This document shows positions 5,488 to 9,188 of a DNA stretch of 9,188 nt, in pieces; the first letter of the stretch is position 1; each line of letters starts with the position of its first letter. The stretch is taken from NCBI GenBank assembly GCA_002506745.1, contig DAYE01000087.1, positions 13,064-22,251 on the forward strand, given 5' to 3'. A program made the translations under genes and the position numbers. This stretch comes from Euryarchaeota archaeon UBA33. GTDB lineage: Archaea > Thermoplasmatota > E2 > DHVEG-1. The notes under the pieces were generated by a model. That model ran no database searches, was not told where the DNA came from, and saw only the letters and a program-made list of their open reading frames with translations.

Positions 5488-5525
5488 ACTACGGTAGTAA
5501 GAAAGAGTATTGTTATTAAAATATA
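5487..5525 (-). promoter_or_regulatory. hemK-like promoter: TATA box and start-site palindrome
   Basis: On the minus strand TATATTTT (5518-5525) lies 30 bases before the ATG at 5487, so transcription should start only a few bases before the gene. TACTAC-C-GTAGTA (5487-5499) is a perfect 13-base palindrome that includes the A of the ATG. At this site it could bind a regulator or block initiation. There is no Shine-Dalgarno, which fits a leaderless mRNA. Confidence 0.45.
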
Positions 5526-5603
5526 CCTATGGGGGAATCCAAAACCAATTATGACTTCTGTGTGTTTTTACCTCATGTTTTGTGCTATTACATGGGTTAG
5601 TAA

Positions 5604-5616
5604 AAGATTTATAACG
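5604..5616 (+). promoter_or_regulatory. TATA box for the 117-residue protein gene
   Basis: AAGATTTATAACG lies about 35 bases before the ATG at 5647. Transcription would start near 5632-5638, leaving a short leader with GGTG about 7 bases before the start codon. It faces the hemK-like promoter across about 90 bases. Confidence 0.45.
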
Positions 5617-5646
5617 TTGTGAAACATAATTATTCTGGTGTAACAG

Positions 5647-6000
5647 ATGCCTCATGTTGTTCTTACTGGTACCGTACGTATTGAAGATATCTTCAATACT
5701 GTGAAGGTGGTATTTATCCGTAACGAGAGTGGACTCCTTAAGACTGATACGAGTTATATGAGTCGTGATAAGACGGCCATACTCATAGAATCGTTAACTA
5801 TCGAAGGTGGTGTGAAAAGAAGTTTTTTTACATTGATTGGTCACAGGGATGATGGTGTGGTTGTACGGATCTATCCAGGCAGCGATGTTGAAAAGACGGT
5901 CGGTGTTAAGAGTATTTTATCTGAAATAGCAAAGCAACTCCTGGTAGCATTCCCTCAATTGATAATTGGGGAAACGAATCTTTTAGAGTATCTAAAATGA
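5647..6000 (+). CDS. Conserved-looking archaeal hypothetical protein, 117 residues
   Basis: I do not recognise a named family. The protein has no signal peptide or membrane segment and reads as a compact alpha/beta domain. It starts with beta-strands (VVLTGTVRIEDIF, VKVVFIRNE), continues with YMSRDKTAILIESLTIEGG, a basic turn, SFFTLIGHRDDGVVVRIYPG, and ends in a helix near 85-103 (VKSILSEIAKQLLVAF) and a short tail NLLEYLK. The style resembles small conserved hypothetical proteins in methanogens and relatives, from memory only. It is divergently transcribed from the hemK-like cluster and converges on the HEGAH membrane protein gene. Its TATA box, GGTG and ATG spacing support this start. No function is proposed. 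Confidence 0.75.
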   Translation: MPHVVLTGTVRIEDIFNTVKVVFIRNESGLLKTDTSYMSRDKTAILIESLTIEGGVKRSFFTLIGHRDDGVVVRIYPGSDVEKTVGVKSILSEIAKQLLVAFPQLIIGETNLLEYLK

Positions 6001-6034
6001 TCTTGGTTGTGAAATAAACAGGGTATGTGTCGTG

Positions 6035-6412
6035 TTAAATACTTGGAACACAAAATTGATGAGAGTTCCTTTTTAATCCCATTGATCCCAATTGGCGTAC
6101 CGTGAATGGTTTGAGTGGCGCCAAGAGGCAGAACAGGAGAGTCGTTGCTAAAAAGAGATATGCAAAGATGTTTGTGACTCCTTCTTGGACGAGGGCTTCA
6201 TATCGTGATTCTTTCGTAGTGGTCACAAATCCATAGCGACCGTTCTGCAGGGAGTCAGAATCTAACACATGGAATGATGTTACTGGTATTCCTTCCAGGC
6301 TGAACAGGATGTAGTGTGCTCCTTCATGGACGACCACTGGAACGGGTAAGAAAATGGCAATGATTGTGATACTTACAATGAGGAGTTTCAAGAATCCTTT
6401 CAGGAACTTCAT
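6035..6412 (-). CDS. Small HExxH membrane protein, metallopeptidase-like
   Basis: The 125-residue product has two hydrophobic segments, about 8-27 and 82-100. Directly after the first comes VVVHEGAHYILFSLEGIPV, with HEGAH at 29-33: His29 and His33 would bind zinc and Glu30 would be the catalytic base. Such placement in or at a membrane helix resembles M50 site-2 proteases and other integral membrane metallopeptidases. The usual M50 second motif (NxxPxxxxDG) is not seen; Glu72 or Glu77 could be a third ligand, as in gluzincins. It is shorter than most active M50 enzymes, so it may be a minimal peptidase, a truncated one or an inactive relative. There is no Shine-Dalgarno; AT-rich boxes at 6434-6445 and 6450-6459 suit a near-leaderless start. 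It is convergent with the 117-residue gene, 34 bases apart. Confidence 0.6.
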   Translation of the reverse strand: MKFLKGFLKLLIVSITIIAIFLPVPVVVHEGAHYILFSLEGIPVTSFHVLDSDSLQNGRYGFVTTTKESRYEALVQEGVTNIFAYLFLATTLLFCLLAPLKPFTVRQLGSMGLKRNSHQFCVPSI

Positions 6413-6433
6413 AATTATTTAGTTCTTTTGATA

Positions 6434-6460
6434 ATAAATATATTTTTTCATATATAAAAA
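6434..6460 (-). promoter_or_regulatory. TATA boxes of the HEGAH membrane protein gene
   Basis: Two AT-rich boxes read on the minus strand: AAAATATATTTA (6434-6445) and TTTTATATATG (6449-6459). The first implies a leaderless transcript and the second a leader of about 18 bases before the ATG at 6412. Confidence 0.35.
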
Positions 6461-6545
6461 ACACCCTGGTTTTCTTAATCCTAGATGCTGTGTACTAGTA
6501 TGACGTCTCAAACGTTCATAGAAAGAAAATATTCCAACCAAATAG

Positions 6546-6553
6546 TTTTATAC
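6546..6553 (+). promoter_or_regulatory. TATA box for the histidine kinase gene
   Basis: TTTTATAC predicts a transcription start near 6575 and therefore a leader of about 110 bases, long for an archaeon. No closer convincing box was found before the ATG at 6689. Confidence 0.35.
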
Positions 6554-6596
6554 CTAAAAATGTTTACTTTTTCATAACAATACGGATGGGATCTCG

Positions 6597-6675
6597 ATGA
6601 GTATTACGTACTCATTCACTGATAGTAATCAGTCGACAACAGATTCAGAATAAAAAACACGAAGAGTAGTTACTC
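6597..6675 (+). repeat. Three inverted repeats in the kinase leader
   Basis: ATGAGTA-TTACG-TACTCAT (6597-6615) is a perfect 7-base hairpin. ACTGAT-AGTA-ATCAGT (6618-6633) follows 2 bases later, a perfect 6-base hairpin. GAGTA-GT-TACTC (6664-6675) repeats the arms of the first. Because GAGTA and TACTC occur twice, the distant copies could also pair with each other, giving alternative RNA folds just before the Shine-Dalgarno AGAGG (6678-6682). As DNA they could be two copies of an operator. Confidence 0.5.
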
Positions 6676-6688
6676 CAAGAGGAAGAAT

Positions 6689-8524
6689 ATGAAAAACGAA
6701 GACCCTGAAATCATAAAAACATTACGACAAGAGGAACGACTCGGAAAATTACATGCTCATTCTCCTGGAAAACATACAATCGTCATACCAAAGGAACTAG
6801 AAGAAGAACCCATTGACTCGATTTTCACTATTTTACGACATCGGAAGGATGAGGATATCGAAACCATTGATCTTGGCGACCCTATCCAAAAATATCGGAT
6901 CATTTTTGATAATTCCGCTCTCGCCATCATGCTGACTGATGAGAACGAACGGATAGTCCACTGGAATAAATACACAGAAAAACTCCTGAGGATGAGCAGA
7001 GAAGATCTCATAATGAGACCAGTCAAATATCTCTACCCGCAAGAAGAATGGAAGAAAATACGATCAGAAAACATCAGGCAGAAAGGCATCCAGTATCATA
7101 TGGAGACAAAAATGATACGCAACGACAACGAACTGATCGATGTCGATATCTCCCTTAGTGTACTAAAAGACCACATCGGTAACGTCATCGGTTCGATTGG
7201 AATTGTAAAAGACAACTCACAGAATAAACAGATGGAAAAAGCGTTACGAACATCTGAAGAAAAATTCAAACAACTCTATGAAAAAGCACCGATTCCTTAC
7301 CATACGTTATCACCAGCGGGGACGATTACCGATGTGAACGAAAAATGGTGCAAATTGTTTGGGTATACGAAAGAAGAGGTCATTGGAAACCCTATTTTTG
7401 ATTATATCCATGGAGATGAACAAGAGATTGCAAAATCATCTTTTAAGGAAAAAATCAATAGTAAAAAAGCCTATACTGATGGTCATGAGCGAACCTTTAT
7501 CACAAAAAACGGTGAACCACGCGTGTTCCTCATTCATGATTTCCTTAGTTTTAATGAGACTGGTGGCATGCTCTCCGTCTTTTCTACTATGGAGGATGTC
7601 ACAGGACGGAAAAAAATTGAAGAAGAACTCCATAAAGCCCACTATTGGTTAGGAAAAAATGTCCAAGAACGCACTGTTGATCTTTCAAAAGAAAACCTGG
7701 TATTAAAAAAGAGAAACAATGAATATAAACGCGCCATCGGTGAACTTCATATCCAGCTTGAGAAAATTCAGAAAGCACAGAAAAAGATTGAGCAGCAGAA
7801 CGCTCGGCTGAAAAAACTTGATCATATCAAATCGAATTTCCTGAATGTCACCTCACATGAACTACGAACGTCAATGGCGACCATTAAAGGGTATGTCGAG
7901 ATAATTCTTATGAAAAGCCTTGGTCCCATCACCGAAGAGCAAAGAAAGGGTCTCGATGTGATTTTAACAAACACAGATCGGTTGGATCAACTTATCCAGG
8001 ATACTCTTGATGTCTCCCGACTTGAGTCGGGTACCATGAAATTCATCCCGGAGAAAACAGATATTGGACGATTAATCCAGAACGCGACAGGGACAATACA
8101 ATCCGCTGCAGATTTCAAGCAAATAAAAATCATTAAAGAAATAGAGGAAGAAATCCCAGAACTGAATATCGATCAGGAACGCATCAAACAAGTGCTTGTC
8201 AACCTCCTGCAGAATGCCATTAGTGTTTCACCGGAGGGGTCGAAAATCTCTGTTAAAGTGAATAAAGAACCTGAAGAGGTCTTATTTGAAATACAAGATT
8301 TCGGCCAGGGGATACCAAAGAACAAACAGAAGAAGATTTTTGATATCGTGTATCAAATTGATTCTGGTATCGATGATCTTGGGTTTACCATTGCTCGTGG
8401 TGTTGTGCTCGCCCATGGCGGAAAAATATGGGTTGATAGTGAACAGGGTCACGGGAGTACCTTCCGATTCACCTTACCGATAACACCAATACAAGATCAG
8501 GATGGAAAAAATCAAAAAAGTTGA
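6689..8524 (+). CDS. Soluble PAS-PAS sensor histidine kinase
   Basis: The 611-residue protein has no membrane segment, so it senses a cytoplasmic signal. Order: Glu-rich N-terminus (1-60), PAS 1 (about 65-180, with ALAIMLTDENERIVHWN), PAS 2 (about 187-310, with ITDVNEKWCKLFGYTKEEVIG), a long coiled coil (312-380), the HisKA dimerisation domain with H-box TSHELRTSM and phospho-acceptor His390, then the HATPase domain with N-box NLLQNA (Asn505, Asn509), G1 DFGQG (537-541), F-box KIFD and a C-terminal AHGGKIWVDSEQGHGSTFRFTLP. Two features are unusual: the H-box lacks the usual Pro after HELRT, and the G2 box reads DDLGFTIAR instead of GTGLGL. AGAGG six bases before the ATG supports the start. 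No response regulator gene is visible; the cation transporter gene starts 26 bases later. Confidence 0.92.
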   Translation: MKNEDPEIIKTLRQEERLGKLHAHSPGKHTIVIPKELEEEPIDSIFTILRHRKDEDIETIDLGDPIQKYRIIFDNSALAIMLTDENERIVHWNKYTEKLLRMSREDLIMRPVKYLYPQEEWKKIRSENIRQKGIQYHMETKMIRNDNELIDVDISLSVLKDHIGNVIGSIGIVKDNSQNKQMEKALRTSEEKFKQLYEKAPIPYHTLSPAGTITDVNEKWCKLFGYTKEEVIGNPIFDYIHGDEQEIAKSSFKEKINSKKAYTDGHERTFITKNGEPRVFLIHDFLSFNETGGMLSVFSTMEDVTGRKKIEEELHKAHYWLGKNVQERTVDLSKENLVLKKRNNEYKRAIGELHIQLEKIQKAQKKIEQQNARLKKLDHIKSNFLNVTSHELRTSMATIKGYVEIILMKSLGPITEEQRKGLDVILTNTDRLDQLIQDTLDVSRLESGTMKFIPEKTDIGRLIQNATGTIQSAADFKQIKIIKEIEEEIPELNIDQERIKQVLVNLLQNAISVSPEGSKISVKVNKEPEEVLFEIQDFGQGIPKNKQKKIFDIVYQIDSGIDDLGFTIARGVVLAHGGKIWVDSEQGHGSTFRFTLPITPIQDQDGKNQKS

Positions 8525-8547
8525 AATCTTTTAATTCGAGTTTCAAC
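8520..8547 (+). repeat. Inverted repeat across the kinase stop, before the transporter start
   Basis: GTTGAAA (8520-8526) and TTTCAAC (8541-8547) are perfect 7-base complements with a 14-base spacer. They span the kinase stop codon and end three bases before the transporter ATG. It could form a hairpin controlling translation of the transporter, or be an operator. Confidence 0.4.
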
Positions 8548-8550
8548 AGT

Positions 8551-9188
8551 ATGGAAGAGACAAGCGAAGCTATGAAGAAAGATACGACTAACAATGAAGA
8601 GGCAGAGCATCTTTTTGAATATCGACATGTTGAACAAAAAAAACTCATGGCATCGCTTTCTATCACCATTGTCGCAATGATCCTTGAACTCGTGGGAGGA
8701 TATCTGACCAACAGCATGGCGTTACTCAGCGATGCAGGACATATGTTCACTCATGCGTTTGCCCTGATTATCGGCCTTGCTGCGATTCTTATCGCTCGGA
8801 AACCCCCGTGTCATCACCAAACGTTCGGGTTATACCGCGCAGAGGTGCTCGCTGCGTTTGTCAACGGATTATTCCTCCTTGCTGTCGCCGGGATCATCAT
8901 CTATGAAGCAATCCTTAGATTACTACATCCGGTTGAAATCCTTGGTTTGGAAATGCTCTTCATTGCATTCATTGGGTTAATCGTCAACATCTCAAGTATT
9001 CTTATCCTAAGAGGATCTCACAAGAAAAATCTGAATATCCGGGGTGTTTTTTATCATATGTTTGCTGATGCGATATCCTCCGTTGGAATTGTTATCGCTG
9101 CTCTCGTTATCATGTATACGAACTGGATTTTCATTGATCCAATCGTCAGCATCGGTATATCCATTATTATCGTGTTCTGGGCATGGGG
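8551..9188 (+). CDS. Cation diffusion facilitator (CDF) metal efflux transporter, partial at right edge
   Basis: About 212 residues are visible and the frame runs off the window. After a charged cytoplasmic N-terminus, membrane segments begin near residue 34. TM2 has NSMALLSDAGHMFTHAFAL (54-72), TM3 follows a YRAEVLAAFVNG loop (95-106), and TM5 has HMFADAISSVGI with His169 and Asp173, the usual HxxxD metal site. In TM2 the matching site is His64-x3-His68, where CzcD/ZnT-type proteins have HxxxD, so the metal site may differ. The His-rich TM4-TM5 loop of many zinc transporters is not seen. CDF proteins export Zn, Co, Cd, Fe or Mn by proton antiport. The start at 8551 has no clear Shine-Dalgarno; an in-frame ATG at 8572 is possible. 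Close spacing suggests cotranscription with the kinase. Confidence 0.88.
   Translation, partial: MEETSEAMKKDTTNNEEAEHLFEYRHVEQKKLMASLSITIVAMILELVGGYLTNSMALLSDAGHMFTHAFALIIGLAAILIARKPPCHHQTFGLYRAEVLAAFVNGLFLLAVAGIIIYEAILRLLHPVEILGLEMLFIAFIGLIVNISSILILRGSHKKNLNIRGVFYHMFADAISSVGIVIAALVIMYTNWIFIDPIVSIGISIIIVFWAW

Larger units (their letters stand above)
6413..6688. other. Divergent intergenic region between HEGAH gene and kinase
   Basis: This 276-base gap, the longest in the window, holds the TATA boxes of the minus gene (6434-6460), an 8-base palindrome TACTAGTA (6493-6500) midway, a plus TATA box TTTTATAC (6546-6553), and a kinase leader of roughly 110 bases with three short inverted repeats (6597-6675). 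No tRNA, small ORF with a ribosome site, or recognisable riboswitch was seen. Confidence 0.5.

Noticed and set aside
6413..6688. Known riboswitch in the kinase leader
   Set aside because: Only simple hairpins are seen; no recognisable cobalamin, SAM or other conserved core.
8469..8750. 93-residue minus-strand frame at the kinase-transporter junction
   Set aside because: Antisense shadow of the transporter start and kinase end; no ribosome site or motif supports it.
1..9188. Mobile element, CRISPR array or defence island
   Set aside because: No transposase, integrase, Cas protein, regularly spaced repeats or terminal repeats were seen; genes look like ordinary archaeal chromosome content.

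Overview
The window looks archaeal, most likely euryarchaeal. I lean weakly towards Thermoplasmatota from the style of the RPA and PAS kinase proteins, but the sequence does not prove this. Archaeal signs are AT-rich TATA boxes about 25-40 bases before starts, some near-leaderless starts, T-tract ends, an RPA-type single-stranded DNA-binding protein, a HemK2/Mtq2-type methyltransferase and homologues of the methanogen proteins MtrA and MtrH. No tRNA, rRNA, CRISPR array, insertion sequence or integrase was seen.

Layout. At 1-662 (minus) is the N-terminal part of a lipoprotein hydrolase of the CocE/NonD (S15) type, missed if only complete ORFs are listed. Next, on plus, come three separately promoted genes: a 48-residue Tyr/Lys-rich protein (836-982) behind a GNRA-type hairpin, an RPA-like protein with two OB folds (1112-1888), and a 51-residue basic protein (1959-2114). 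The last ends tail-to-tail with the minus-strand cluster, the two stop codons sharing one CTAG. The minus cluster, read from 5487 down to 2111, is HemK2-like methyltransferase, mtrA, mtrH, a short (core) MetE and a small protein resembling DUF4346. A divergent conserved-looking 117-residue protein (5647-6000) and a small membrane protein with HEGAH (6035-6412, minus) follow. On the right are a soluble two-PAS histidine kinase (6689-8524) and, 26 bases later, a cation diffusion facilitator transporter cut by the window edge.

Main interest. MtrA and MtrH occur without the other Mtr subunits, MtrA has no C-terminal membrane anchor, and both are translationally coupled to a core MetE that keeps all four zinc ligands but lacks the folate-binding half. 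The simplest reading is an assimilatory methyl relay: methyl-tetrahydropterin to the MtrA corrinoid (by MtrH), then to homocysteine (by MetE), giving methionine. The DUF4346-like protein is an undescribed candidate partner. The methionine would supply SAM, which the upstream HemK-like enzyme uses.

Several short perfect inverted repeats sit between probable TATA boxes and starts (RPA, mtrA, hemK, kinase leader), suggesting operators or leader hairpins. These are inferences from sequence alone.
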